Positions 29,401 through 37,181 of a stretch of 64,000 nt of DNA are shown one piece after another. The notes beneath the pieces were generated by a model. It saw only the letters and a program-made list of their open reading frames with translations. It did not search any database and was not told the origin of the DNA. Positions within the stretch are counted from its first letter, which is position 1. The number at the start of each line of letters is the position of its first letter. This DNA is from an uncultured Alphaproteobacteria bacterium (GTDB lineage Bacteria > Pseudomonadota > Alphaproteobacteria > RF32 > CAG-239): the NCBI GenBank assembly GCA_944393685.1, contig CALYAW010000001.1, positions 267,095-331,094 on the forward strand, in the 5' to 3' direction. The translations under genes were made by a program, and so were the position numbers.

Positions 29401-30592
29401 CGCGCATCAATACACCGTTTAATGTAATCGGATCTGGATGAGGCCCGGGAGCGGGGCGGGATTCGGGAGCAGGTTGTGGCCCAGGACCAGGAACAATAAG
29501 TTCTTTCTTGATTCGCGGAACATCATAGGCATTGTCATATTCAACTTGTTGGGCAATATCTTCTGCGATAGCCGCATCGGCTTCGGTTTTGATCATGTCA
29601 TTGAGCTTGTCAATGCCTTTTCCCGTACGATAGGCCGCAATAACGGCTTCATAAATCTCAATTGCACGTTTATCATCAGGATGATTTGCCCGAATATCAT
29701 CCAAGCGTTCCTGCAAGATTTGCTCAGTCATAGAGTCATTTGCACCGCGCATATGCAAAATAAGGCGAGACAAATCAGGAATTGTTCTTGCTTCTATATG
29801 AGAATTATTATCACGAGGCTTCTTTGCAAGGCCGGGAACAACAATTTCTTTTTTAATTCTGGGAACATTGAGGGCATTGTCATATTCAACTTCTTGAGCT
29901 ATTTTTTCTGCCAAAGCGGCATCATCGGCTGTTTGGATAAGATCGTTGAGTTTATCAATGTCTTTTCCGGAGCGGTATGCTTCAATAACCTTATTGAGAA
30001 TATCAAGAGAGCGAGCATCATTAGGATCAATTTCGTTGCGTAATTCTTCCAGAATAGAGGCCGTCATTGAATTATTTCGCATATGGAGAACCAATTGCGA
30101 CAAATCCGGTATATTAGCAACTTCAAGATGAGAAGTTTTAATTCTGGGAACATTGAGGGCATTGTCATATTCAACTTCTTGAGCTATTTTTTCTGCCAAA
30201 GCGGCATCATCGGCTGTTTGGATAAGATCGTTGAGTTTATCAATGTCTTTTCCGGAGCGGTATGCTTCAATAACCTTATTGAGAATATCAAGAGAGCGAG
30301 CATCATTAGGATCAATTTCGTTGCGTAATTCTTCCAGAATAGAGGCCGTCATTGAATTATTTCGCATATGGAGAACCAATTGCGACAAATCCGGCATGTC
30401 GGCAATTTCTGAGCTGTTGGTTTGGGAAGCGGCAGAAAATCTTTGCACCCACAAAGCATTATTTTTTTCATTTTGCAAATAATGTGTCAGAGCAAGATTT
30501 GTTTCATCTTCTCCGGCTTTTTCCATATAATCCTTGAATTCTGAGCTGTTTCGAATTTCTTCAAGCTCTTCTGCGGTGAAAGTTCTGGCCAT
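26444..30592 (-). CDS. Giant repeat protein of unknown function (1382 aa) between dnaK and dnaJ
   Basis: 1382 residues starting MARTFTAEELEEIRNSSEF at an ATG with TTAGGAG upstream; no signal peptide. Residues about 67-152 and 162-247 are two copies of a 95-residue unit (PDLSQLVLHMRNNSMTAS ... EYDNALNVPRIK), and a diverged third copy starts near 272. A Pro-rich linker follows (about 367-387), then a long Lys/Glu helical region. A more hydrophobic, Gly/Ala-rich zone lies near residues 820-975, and a hydrophilic C-terminal part ends in a basic tail. It may be a cytoplasmic scaffold or a secreted effector-like protein; both are guesses. I do not recognise homologues. Confidence 0.85.
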   Translation of the reverse strand: MARTFTAEELEEIRNSSEFKDYMEKAGEDETNLALTHYLQNEKNNALWVQRFSAASQTNSSEIADMPDLSQLVLHMRNNSMTASILEELRNEIDPNDARSLDILNKVIEAYRSGKDIDKLNDLIQTADDAALAEKIAQEVEYDNALNVPRIKTSHLEVANIPDLSQLVLHMRNNSMTASILEELRNEIDPNDARSLDILNKVIEAYRSGKDIDKLNDLIQTADDAALAEKIAQEVEYDNALNVPRIKKEIVVPGLAKKPRDNNSHIEARTIPDLSRLILHMRGANDSMTEQILQERLDDIRANHPDDKRAIEIYEAVIAAYRTGKGIDKLNDMIKTEADAAIAEDIAQQVEYDNAYDVPRIKKELIVPGPGPQPAPESRPAPGPHPDPITLNGVLMRGWNADEWQQLLDGQNTEFLNAVNFVEGVEITALKAIGKLPDNFADMTPDERRKVIEDLSPVEMAKFNGAMNAASQKILETYPPKFMVFLHKRIGEELKIEEAKKDKDAKTIDALKQQQAQINEAMIKKLDAYVKGELVVDQTNIADVYDGATEMFAYLKEQNKNSAVIAKAADEAQKKLDAEIKVYDENNGFDKVEPKDAKAIEKAFDKTSKMADELKLEDYPEIKQMIDGLEFETDEQKKIFTDIIKEEAARQAAIKGFSSNDDELKNKFADAYKEAATVQIGALLSTNELLKFEAKKDPKDIDPKVLEANVAQAITDIKNGKKVQISKNAAMAHAADAVNSAAGWLNRLATRKNSNGQTTGIGVNAPVLKKIFNKIQHIDKTCIKRFGPAYETLRSYKKAVGQNMISQIVNQGARYGINAACMALGQPGLGAPLYAAFYVGQATWRLRQQYKLEKEQLAKEGNGKKLSFWGFMGRHVPEIAQTTLITAATLVGGVWGGKAVEALGHALPLDRCLSYAGMAIGGCTSLIKGFRAARKEGNSVWKSLTKSFGNTALSTGTALACGYGIGAGINALDTGLHSSGNFGEHMTKDITADEYRQNADDTVHYHKEAIASAEDTARYAQMSPEQLNEAGIIVEGIDKETAQGMMSLSDQKLAEQGIVRSETTADDPYGIKVIDTPAGVSITYPDNFAENAKDIMSLWTRDVPGLLEDNVSALKDIIDNTKADLLARGISQEIDPYRVLMIAGDCGAQMVNADVDTNMNHVDLQQKYDCNLPQNTLSHMHANGEDMEAVRGNHKVLGTDWCAQHGFSEDAIKAVAGITDADGKIIPEKLTPDVMKTIVALDMVTSEHNEVGHTDGAPIHTDGVLDRNAAVVDGKYTHAEAGKGELYTTYANAQGMNIEKTEEQAHFERLDQLSKTEMQQEIPMTTTFDRYWSKIKSVCLLGRTGANGKDKEKDKDIRPARTDDKTNAALRAAVSGKGSASK
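29851..30394. repeat. Perfect intragenic tandem duplication, 285-bp period
   Basis: Bases 29851-30109 and 30136-30394 are identical over 259 bp, offset by 285 bp (95 codons). They lie within the giant gene and encode its first two repeat units. The adjacent third unit is clearly diverged, so this copy is recent. Confidence 0.95.
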
Positions 30593-30634
30593 TTTGATGC
30601 TCCTAAAACTAAGATGTTGCCTAATATAGAACCA

Positions 30635-30663
30635 TATATATCATATTTTGGCGATTTTGGCAA
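30635..30663 (-). promoter_or_regulatory. Sigma-70 type promoter of the giant gene
   Basis: On the minus strand TTGCCA, 17-nt spacer, TATATA, about 45 bases before the start at 30592. Confidence 0.5.
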
Positions 30664-30729
30664 CAATTTTTGTCTAAATTATTTTAATAAGATATTCTAA
30701 CGCAAAAACGCTTAATTTTTATTTAATTG

Positions 30730-30758
30730 CTTGCTTTTTAAGAATAAAAGACCTAAAT
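30730..30758 (+). promoter_or_regulatory. Heat-shock (RpoH-type) promoter of dnaJ
   Basis: CTTGCTT at 30730-30736, 14-nt spacer, ACCTAAAT at 30751-30758. Spacing is identical to the dnaK and cbpA elements, and it gives dnaJ its own promoter. Confidence 0.72.
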
Positions 30759-30793
30759 ACAAGAAGACTTGTTAATCAAATAAAAATAAAGCA

Positions 30794-31933
30794 ATGACAG
30801 AAAAAGCAGACTATTACGAAATATTGGAAGTTTCCAAGACAGCCAGCGGGGAAGAAATCAAAAAAGCATTTCGGCGTTTGGCTATGCAGTATCATCCGGA
30901 TCGCAATCCAGGCAACAAAGAAGCCGAGCAAAAATTCAAAGAAATTAACGAGGCTTACGAGGTCTTAAAAGACGAGCAAAAGCGTGCTGCTTATGATCGC
31001 TACGGACATCAGGCTTTTGCAGGAGGGAGTGGGGCTAATCCGTTTGGTGGATTTGACTTTAACTTTGGCGGAGCGGGTGGATTTGCCGATATTTTTTCGG
31101 ATGTTTTCTCGGAATTTATGGGAGGAGGCAGGCGTCAACAAAGCTATGCTGTTCGTGGCAGTGACGTTCGTTATAATATGGAAATCAGTCTGGAAGAGGC
31201 TTTCACCGGCATAGAAAAAGAAGTAACCATTCCTTCATCGGAAACGTGTGAAGATTGTCACGGTCACGGAACCAAAGACGGCAATCCGGCGCCGATTTGT
31301 CCTCATTGTCAAGGAACCGGAAAAGTTCGCTTACAAAAAGGTTTTTTTGTGGTGGAACAAGCATGTCCGCAATGTGGAGGTAGCGGGCGCAAGGTTTCGG
31401 AAGTTTGTCCAAAATGCAAAGGATGTGGAGCCATAAACAAAGAAAAAGTTATAAAGATTAAGATTCCAGCAGGCATAGAAGACAACACCAGAATGCGAAT
31501 TTCCGGTGGCGGAGAAGCCGGAATACGAGGTGGAGAAAATGGTGATTTGTACGTTTTTATCAGTGTAAAAGAGCACAAATTATATACCCGCGACGGTGCT
31601 AATTTGTATACAAGAATACCTATTTCAATGTGTTGCGCGGCATTGGGAGGGAGTGTTGAGATTCCCGCAGTTAATGGGGAAAAAATAGAGCTCAAAATAG
31701 ATGCCGGAGCACAAAATGACGATGTAATCAAGATTAAAAACGAGGGAATGCCAATCATAAGATCACAACGTCGCGGAGATTTGTTTGTCAAACTACGCGT
31801 AGAAATACCGGTAAACTTGTCAGCGCGCCAAAAAGAATTGTTAGAAGAGTTTCGAACAATTGGTAAAGAAGACAAATGCCAACCGGAAGCAAAAAGCTTT
31901 TTTGACAAGATAAAAGATTTATTTGCCGCATAA
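30794..31933 (+). CDS. dnaJ: Chaperone protein DnaJ (Hsp40)
   Basis: 379 residues with full type I architecture: J domain with HPD ([11 protein letters not shown]), Gly/Phe-rich region, zinc centre with four CxxCxGxG motifs ([32 protein letters not shown]), and the C-terminal substrate-binding domain. It delivers clients to DnaK. Its ribosome site is weak (AAAG). It is not adjacent to dnaK but carries its own heat-shock promoter. Confidence 0.97.
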   Translation: MTEKADYYEILEVSKTASGEEIKKAFRRLAMQYHPDRNPGNKEAEQKFKEINEAYEVLKDEQKRAAYDRYGHQAFAGGSGANPFGGFDFNFGGAGGFADIFSDVFSEFMGGGRRQQSYAVRGSDVRYNMEISLEEAFTGIEKEVTIPSSETCEDCHGHGTKDGNPAPICPHCQGTGKVRLQKGFFVVEQACPQCGGSGRKVSEVCPKCKGCGAINKEKVIKIKIPAGIEDNTRMRISGGGEAGIRGGENGDLYVFISVKEHKLYTRDGANLYTRIPISMCCAALGGSVEIPAVNGEKIELKIDAGAQNDDVIKIKNEGMPIIRSQRRGDLFVKLRVEIPVNLSARQKELLEEFRTIGKEDKCQPEAKSFFDKIKDLFAA

Positions 31934-31935
31934 AT

Positions 31936-31966
31936 AAAAAAAGCCTGTTAAAAACAGGCTTTTTTG
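31936..31966. terminator. Terminator between dnaJ and the tail-collar gene
   Basis: Stem AAAGCCTGTT/AACAGGCTTT with flanking A and T runs, between converging genes. Confidence 0.88.
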
Positions 31967-31970
31967 AAGA

Positions 31971-32939
31971 TTATTCTTTTTCATAACCGCAAGTAAAACA
32001 AGTATTACTTAAACCACTGACGAATTTTCCACAAATGGGGCATTGCCATTCTTCTGGATTTGCAAGAGTATTATATACACCGGTATAGATAATATAATTC
32101 ATGACTAAGAAAGGCATTCTGTTTTCATGACGGGATGTGGTGCAAGTATAAGTTCTGTCATTACTACATGCACCGGCAGAGCCCCATCCGGAGGATTTGC
32201 TGCCTGGAGAAGAGCGATAACCAGTGCGGTTGTACATATAAGAGGATAAAAACCACTTGTTATCCCAGTCGGAATCTCCAGAACCGGATTTACTGCTTCC
32301 CCAAGTGCTCCAAGGATAATAACGGCCATCATTATGGCCCTCGCCCCAAGGAACTATATGTTTATGATCTGGGATTTGGTCGGAAGTCAGCTGTACAAAG
32401 TTTTCTCCTCCTGTTTCAGCCAGAGCATAAGTATATCCTGTACCGGCATAAACATATCCGGTCCCTACAGGTACACGTCCTCTAAGGTTTGGAAGATAAA
32501 ATTTAGTGCTATTACCGCCATAAGTATTACCAATAACAGCGTAAAGCTCTTTATAGGTAGTTGTTGATAATGACGTCCCGTCACATAGTTTCCATCCGTT
32601 TGGCGCAGTAGCCGTAGGCCAGATTCTGATTTCACCAATCATGGCGCCCATATCGCAGGCAACTTTGGTTGAATCACTGGGGCACACAAATATTTTTTTG
32701 CCCGAACATTGAGCAACTGTTTTATTATATCCCATAGCCTCACAAGACTTAGTCTGACGACAAAAAACTTTTGTCTTGTCAAACGGACAATAAACCATCT
32801 CAGAGCCATAACATTGACCGGGAGAGTTCGTATATCCGAGCTCACTGCAAGATGGAGCGGTTGCGCAGGACTGAGCATGAGCGTTTGAGGTAATTATCAT
32901 TCCGAGAAATAAGCATGAAAAAATTTTTGTTTTATACAT
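31971..32939 (-). CDS. Exported phage-tail-collar-domain protein with Cys repeats and zinc ribbon
   Basis: 322 residues. A signal peptide (MYKTKIFSCLFLGMIITSNAHA) is followed by two Cys-rich repeats of about 35 residues (CSELGYTNSPGQC...CPFD...C; CEAMGYNKTVAQC...CPSD...C). A tail-collar domain comes next, with GEIRIWPTATAPNGWKLCDG and FYLPNLRGRVPVG, then a Gly/Ser-rich insert. The C-terminus is a rubredoxin-like ribbon, CPIC and CFTC. No phage genes are nearby, so it is likely a surface protein rather than a virion part. Start ATG with AAGGATG; preceded by a structured leader RNA with a terminator. Confidence 0.85.
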   Translation of the reverse strand: MYKTKIFSCLFLGMIITSNAHAQSCATAPSCSELGYTNSPGQCYGSEMVYCPFDKTKVFCRQTKSCEAMGYNKTVAQCSGKKIFVCPSDSTKVACDMGAMIGEIRIWPTATAPNGWKLCDGTSLSTTTYKELYAVIGNTYGGNSTKFYLPNLRGRVPVGTGYVYAGTGYTYALAETGGENFVQLTSDQIPDHKHIVPWGEGHNDGRYYPWSTWGSSKSGSGDSDWDNKWFLSSYMYNRTGYRSSPGSKSSGWGSAGACSNDRTYTCTTSRHENRMPFLVMNYIIYTGVYNTLANPEEWQCPICGKFVSGLSNTCFTCGYEKE

Positions 32940-32968
32940 GGTTAAAACATCCTTGTATTGTTGGTCAA

Positions 32969-32994
32969 AACAAAAACCCGCTTTTAAAGGCGGG
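32969..32994 (-). terminator. Terminator at the end of leader RNA 1
   Basis: Minus-strand stem CCCGC/GCGGG (32990-32994 with 32977-32981) followed by TTTTTG. Its 5' arm overlaps the P1 strand CGCCC by 3 nt, so the two cannot form together fully. Confidence 0.75.
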
Positions 32995-33160
32995 CGGATG
33001 TTCGAAAACCGTATAACTGCAAACGGCTCGGCTTATTTGGCCGAAACCTTATTCACCGACATCCGTCCGATATTCAGACAAAATTGTCGGCATTTATTTT
33101 TTAGGTCGCATGCATACGACCGCAGTTATTAAAAGGGTTTTCGACGCCCTGAGCACATCT
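32969..33160 (-). ncRNA. Structured leader RNA 1 (pseudoknot plus terminator)
   Basis: Read on the minus strand. Closing stem P1: GGGCG (33145-33149) with CGCCC (32992-32996) and TCGAAAA (33138-33144) with TTTTCGA (33002-33008). Hairpin P3: CCGT (33023-33026) with ACGG (33009-33012), loop of 10 nt. Pseudoknot P2: ATAACTGC (33122-33129) with GCAGTTAT in that loop (33013-33020). Extra hairpins are at 33104-33121 and 33028-33044. It ends in a terminator that shares bases with P1, 30 nt before the tail-collar start. The same architecture recurs at 47411-47660 with covarying pairs. Not tmRNA, T-box or cobalamin riboswitch by motif. The transcript start is approximate. Confidence 0.72.
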
Positions 33161-33245
33161 ATCGATATACCTAAAATTCAGTTTAGCTTAAATTTTAGGA
33201 TAAGTAAATTGTTTTTAGATAATTGGAAGATATGTAAAAAAACAA

Positions 33246-33269
33246 AAAACCCTCTTTAGAGAGGGTTTT
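33246..33269 (-). terminator. Terminator after tRNA-Arg(ACG)
   Basis: Minus-strand stem AAACCCTCT/AGAGGGTTT followed by a T run. Confidence 0.8.
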
Positions 33270-33271
33270 AA

Positions 33272-33348
33272 TGGCGCACTCGGCGGGATTCGAACTCACA
33301 ACCTTCTGATCCGTAGTCAGATGCTCTATCCAATTGAGCTACGAGTGC
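33272..33348 (-). tRNA. tRNA-Arg (anticodon ACG)
   Basis: 77 nt with encoded CCA. Acceptor GCACTCG/CGAGTGC, anticodon stem CTGAC... with loop CTACGGA giving ACG, T arm GTGAG-TTCGAAT-CCCGC. The wobble A is expected to be edited to inosine. Confidence 0.97.
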
Positions 33349-33580
33349 ATCGTATTTGCAAGCACCTTATTAACGCACCTAGAAAATAATTGCAAGCAAA
33401 AAATTACAATAATTTAAAAGAATTTTAATCTATTTGCACATAAACTGCCTTTTAGTAATGAAAGATATATATATAACATCAAATTAGCACTTGTTTTTTA
33501 CAAAAATTCCTTTACAAAAAAAGTTAAAGGTGTAAAAAGTGTAAGTGTTTCTATTTTTTAGCAAAAAGGTGCTTTATTCA

Positions 33581-34675
33581 ATGACAAAATCAGCAACAAA
33601 ATTATCACTTATGATGTTTGCAGTGTTCGTCATGGGCGGTTGTTCCTATTCGTCGGACGCATTGTTCCCGTCATTATTCGGTTCAGACGAGCAAGAAAAT
33701 ATTGCTTCCGGCTCTATGGAAGCATCTGAGGAGGCGGTTCCCGGTCTCGGTTCAACAAATTTTGAACCTATCAAAATTTCTGAAGGTGGCAACACCGGAA
33801 CTTTTGTCGGACAGAAGGTTGTTATGTTTCGTAGCGAATTGACACAGCTACAATCCGCAATTCGCAGCAATAATGCTCAGTTGCAACAGATTCGTGCCTC
33901 AGTGATAAATAATGCGCTTCAATATCACAAAGTTGTTGGCATGATAGAAGCCAAGTTGCAGGTCGGTACAACACCTGGAAACCCGAATATGTTTGCCATG
34001 CTTGAAGGCGCACAGAACAATGTTCAGGTTATGAATTCAAATACCAACGCATTAAGTCAGTTGGCTGCACGCGTATCTGCAGATGCTGCCAACACAGATT
34101 ATCTGGTTGATGCCATCCGAGCTTCATACAGCATTTCTGGTGCGGTAGATGAGGATCATCGTCAGTTGCGTATTCTCGAAAATGAAGCTAATCAGACCTC
34201 AATTTTGATGAACAGCCTTTTAAATGAAGTTAACAGTGATATTGTTCGTCAAAAACAGTATATTTCTACAGCCAACGATAACATTGCCGGCTTAGCCTCT
34301 GCTATCAAGGTCGGAAGCTATGGCGTCAACAATGTTCCGCTTAGCACATCCGCAGCGACAGGTTCTCGTTTTGGAATTTCAAATCAGGCAATTGGCAGCG
34401 GAAGTCCGTTATTTGTTGCCAAACTTAATAAGGCCGGAAACAAATACAAAGAAGGTCTAAAGCAAGCGGTTAACAGCGCACGAGCCAAAAAGCCGTCGGT
34501 TATCTTTGATGTTGTTGCAGTCAGTCCGGCAAACGGAAGTTCAGCCGGAGCTAAGAACAACGCCACTCAAATTTTCCAAGATTTAATAGATATGGGTGTT
34601 GGTGCCGATAAAATAAATCTTTCTGCTAAAACGGGCAATGTTAGTTCTTCTGAAGTTCAAATTTTTGTCAGATAG
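33581..34675 (+). CDS. Outer-membrane lipoprotein with C-terminal OmpA-like segment
   Basis: 364 residues from ATG at 33581 (an in-frame GTG at 33545 is less likely). It has a lipoprotein signal with Cys21 (FAVFVMGGC). The mature part has long Gln/Asn-rich helical stretches. The C-terminal 65 residues (PSVIFDVVAVSPANGSS ... GVGADKINLSA) look like the second half of an OmpA-type peptidoglycan-binding fold; this is inference from pattern. Likely links outer membrane and cell wall. The preceding bases 33349-33580 hold only AT-rich upstream DNA with no clear further feature. Confidence 0.78.
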   Translation: MTKSATKLSLMMFAVFVMGGCSYSSDALFPSLFGSDEQENIASGSMEASEEAVPGLGSTNFEPIKISEGGNTGTFVGQKVVMFRSELTQLQSAIRSNNAQLQQIRASVINNALQYHKVVGMIEAKLQVGTTPGNPNMFAMLEGAQNNVQVMNSNTNALSQLAARVSADAANTDYLVDAIRASYSISGAVDEDHRQLRILENEANQTSILMNSLLNEVNSDIVRQKQYISTANDNIAGLASAIKVGSYGVNNVPLSTSAATGSRFGISNQAIGSGSPLFVAKLNKAGNKYKEGLKQAVNSARAKKPSVIFDVVAVSPANGSSAGAKNNATQIFQDLIDMGVGADKINLSAKTGNVSSSEVQIFVR

Positions 34676-34690
34676 ATTTTTTAGAAAAGC

Positions 34691-34720
34691 AAAAAGCCCT
34701 GCATGAGCGGGGCTTTTTTT
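34691..34720. terminator. Terminator after the lipoprotein gene
   Basis: Stem AAAAGCCCTGC/GCGGGGCTTTT (one G-U pair) with an ATGA loop and T run; between converging genes. Confidence 0.85.
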
Positions 34721-34733
34721 ATAAACCTAAGCA

Positions 34734-35180
34734 TTAATTCAATTTGTTTCGCCGTGCGTATTCGGCACGTATTAACCGAAGCAATTCTTCATTAAGAGGT
34801 TTTTCTTCAAGAGTTTGATTGAGCAATCCTTCCAGTTCCTCATTTGAGAGATGTTCAAACATGTGCCGAGCAAGAAACTGCGGCTGTTCTTGCATCATTT
34901 CTTTCGGAAAAATATGGACAACTTTAAGGACGGTATCCGTATTGACTTCCATGTCTTTATATCCGAGTTTCTGCAGACGCTCTTCACTAAGCCGATATAG
35001 CATATACCAGAAGTTTGTTTCAACACCGGGAGCGTCGTTTTGCTGTAAAACATGCAAAATAGTTTTGGCTATGTATTTTGTTTCAACAGCTTCTGTCAAG
35101 CTCATTTGCAAAACATTTTTCTTAGCAAAGTAGTTCTGCGCCTCGTCTAAAGAGGTAAATTGGATTCTTTTTGTTTTCAT
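34734..35180 (-). CDS. Hypothetical soluble helical protein
   Basis: 148 residues, no signal peptide or membrane segment. Predicted to be almost entirely helical (LTEAVETKYIAKTILHVLQ, ELEGLLNQTLEEKPLNEELL). The start has no good ribosome site. Single gene between two terminators. I do not recognise it. Confidence 0.65.
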   Translation of the reverse strand: MKTKRIQFTSLDEAQNYFAKKNVLQMSLTEAVETKYIAKTILHVLQQNDAPGVETNFWYMLYRLSEERLQKLGYKDMEVNTDTVLKVVHIFPKEMMQEQPQFLARHMFEHLSNEELEGLLNQTLEEKPLNEELLRLIRAEYARRNKLN

Positions 35181-35284
35181 TTTAAAATAATTTTTTGGGT
35201 TATTTAATATCTATAAGTACAAACAAAGAATATATATTTCGTTTTTTGACAAAAATCAACAAAAAGAAAAGGATGCCTTATAAA

Positions 35285-35320
35285 AAAGAAACGACAGTTA
35301 AAATAACTGTCGTTTCTATA
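35285..35320 (-). terminator. Terminator after rpsA
   Basis: Stem AGAAACGACAGTTA/TAACTGTCGTTTCT with a short loop, followed on the minus strand by TTTTTTAT. Confidence 0.88.
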
Positions 35321-35357
35321 AGAACTAATTATTTAAGAGTATAGCTTCAAATAATTA

Positions 35358-37040
35358 TTAAGCGTTCTTTTTCAAAGCCGCATCCAAGGCATCGCCGAGA
35401 GCAGAGTTGCTGGTATCAGAAGAATATTCTTCCAAAGCCTTTTTCTCTTCTTCAATTTCCAAAGCCTTAACGGATAAACCGAGTTTGGCATTTTTCTTGT
35501 CTACGGAAGTAACTTTAGCTTCTAAAACATCACCGGCTTGATAATTTTCCGGATTCTGTTGAGCTTTTTCCTTAGACAAATCGGCTTTTTTAATGTAAGC
35601 CGCAACACCGTTTACTTCAACGTTAACGCCTTTATCATCGTTTCCGACAACATTTGCTTTAACGATATCACCTTTTTTGAAACCTTCCAAGGCGGAAGAA
35701 ACAGTATCTTCGGTCAATTGTTTAATACCGAGGCTGATGCGTTCTTTTTCAACATCAACATCAATAATTTTTGCTTCAATATCTTGACCTTTGGTATAGT
35801 CTTTAACGGCTTCTTCACCAGCTTTGTCCCAAGAGATATCGGACAAATGAATCATGCCGTCAATTTCATCCGACAAGCCAATAAACAGACCAAATTCGGT
35901 AATGTTTTTAATTTTTCCACTGATAACGGATCCGACAGGATGCTCTTCAACATAAGCAGCCCAAGGATTCGGAGTGCACTGTTTAATACCGAGGCTGATA
36001 CGACGTTTGTCAACATCAACTTCCAAAACTTTAACATCAACTTCTTGAGATGTTGAAACAATTTTGCCCGGATGAACGTTTTTACGAGTCCAGCTCATTT
36101 CAGAAACGTGAACCAAGCCTTCAATACCATCTTCAAGTTCAACGAAAGCACCATAGTCAGTAATGTTTGTAACTTTACCACTATAGATTTCACCGACTTT
36201 ATATTTATCGGCAACAGCTTGCCATGGGTCGGATTCAAGTTGTTTCATACCCAAAGAAATGCGTTGGTTGTCTTCATTGAATTTGATAACCTGAACTTTA
36301 ACTGTTTGACCAACAGAAAGCACTTCTGCCGGATGGTTAATGCGTTTCCACGAGATATCGGTAACGTGCAACAATCCGTCAACGCCGCCCAAATCAATAA
36401 ACGCACCATAGTCAGTAATATTTTTAACAACACCTTCAAGAACAGAACCTTCTTTGAGATCATTGATAAGTTCTGCGCGTGCTTCTGCTCTTGTTTCTTC
36501 CAAAACAACACGACGAGAAACAACGATATTGCCACGAACTTTGTCCATTTTCAAAATTTGGAAAGGCTGAGTAATTCCCATCAGCGGAGTAATATCGCGG
36601 ATCGGACGAATATCAATTTGAGAGCCGGGTAAGAAAGCAATAGCGCCGTTGAGATCAACGGTAAATCCGCCTTTAACACGACCAAAAATAACACCATTGA
36701 CACGCTCGCCGGAATTGAGGCATTTTTCAAGATCTTGCCATGCTTCTTCACGACGTGCTTTTTCACGAGACAAAACGATGTTTCCGTCTTTGTCTTCATA
36801 GCGGTCTACATAAACTTCAACCTGATCGCCGACTTTGAGTTCAGCTTTTTGACCGAATTCACGCAAAGGAATACGACCTTCTGATTTAAGGCCGACATCA
36901 ACAGTCGCAAAATCGGGAGTAAGTTTGATAATTGTACCTTTAACAACCGAGCCGGTAATACCGTTGTCGCCGAATTGCTCTTTGAGCAAGTCTTCAAAAT
37001 TCTCAGTCATTTCAGGGATTTTAACTTCAGTATTAATCAT
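35358..37040 (-). CDS. rpsA: 30S ribosomal protein S1
   Basis: 560 residues containing a tandem array of S1 RNA-binding motifs: recurrent GxVxGxVxxITDYGAFVxL units (for example KVTNITDYGAFVELEDG, KIKNITEFGLFIGLSD). Length fits the six-domain form that helps mRNA bind the 30S subunit. It lies downstream of cmk in the same direction, as in most proteobacteria. Confidence 0.97.
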   Translation of the reverse strand: MINTEVKIPEMTENFEDLLKEQFGDNGITGSVVKGTIIKLTPDFATVDVGLKSEGRIPLREFGQKAELKVGDQVEVYVDRYEDKDGNIVLSREKARREEAWQDLEKCLNSGERVNGVIFGRVKGGFTVDLNGAIAFLPGSQIDIRPIRDITPLMGITQPFQILKMDKVRGNIVVSRRVVLEETRAEARAELINDLKEGSVLEGVVKNITDYGAFIDLGGVDGLLHVTDISWKRINHPAEVLSVGQTVKVQVIKFNEDNQRISLGMKQLESDPWQAVADKYKVGEIYSGKVTNITDYGAFVELEDGIEGLVHVSEMSWTRKNVHPGKIVSTSQEVDVKVLEVDVDKRRISLGIKQCTPNPWAAYVEEHPVGSVISGKIKNITEFGLFIGLSDEIDGMIHLSDISWDKAGEEAVKDYTKGQDIEAKIIDVDVEKERISLGIKQLTEDTVSSALEGFKKGDIVKANVVGNDDKGVNVEVNGVAAYIKKADLSKEKAQQNPENYQAGDVLEAKVTSVDKKNAKLGLSVKALEIEEEKKALEEYSSDTSNSALGDALDAALKKNA

Positions 37041-37153
37041 AAATATTTATGTTTCAAAAATGCCATTCTCCAGAGATAAAAAAGAGGAGCGGACTTGTGC
37101 GTGGTTATAAAGACTCAATAACAAGCGCACCCTTGTATTTAAAGAGTGTCTCA

Positions 37154-37181
37154 TTTATACACGCAAATATTTATTTTTCAA
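37154..37181 (-). promoter_or_regulatory. Promoter of rpsA inside the cmk 3' end
   Basis: Minus strand TTGAAA, 16-nt spacer, TATAAA; the -35 lies within the last codons of cmk, giving rpsA its own start besides read-through. Confidence 0.6.

Noticed and set aside
29438..30482. Plus-strand frames inside the giant gene
   Set aside because: They mirror the repeats of the minus-strand gene and have no ribosome sites; the minus frame is continuous over 4.1 kb.
32969..33160. Leader RNA 1 as tmRNA, T-box, cobalamin riboswitch or retron
   Set aside because: No tag reading frame or tRNA-like ends, no T-box AGGGUGG motif, no B12 box, and no reverse transcriptase gene nearby; inverted ends form a pseudoknot rather than an a1/a2 pair.
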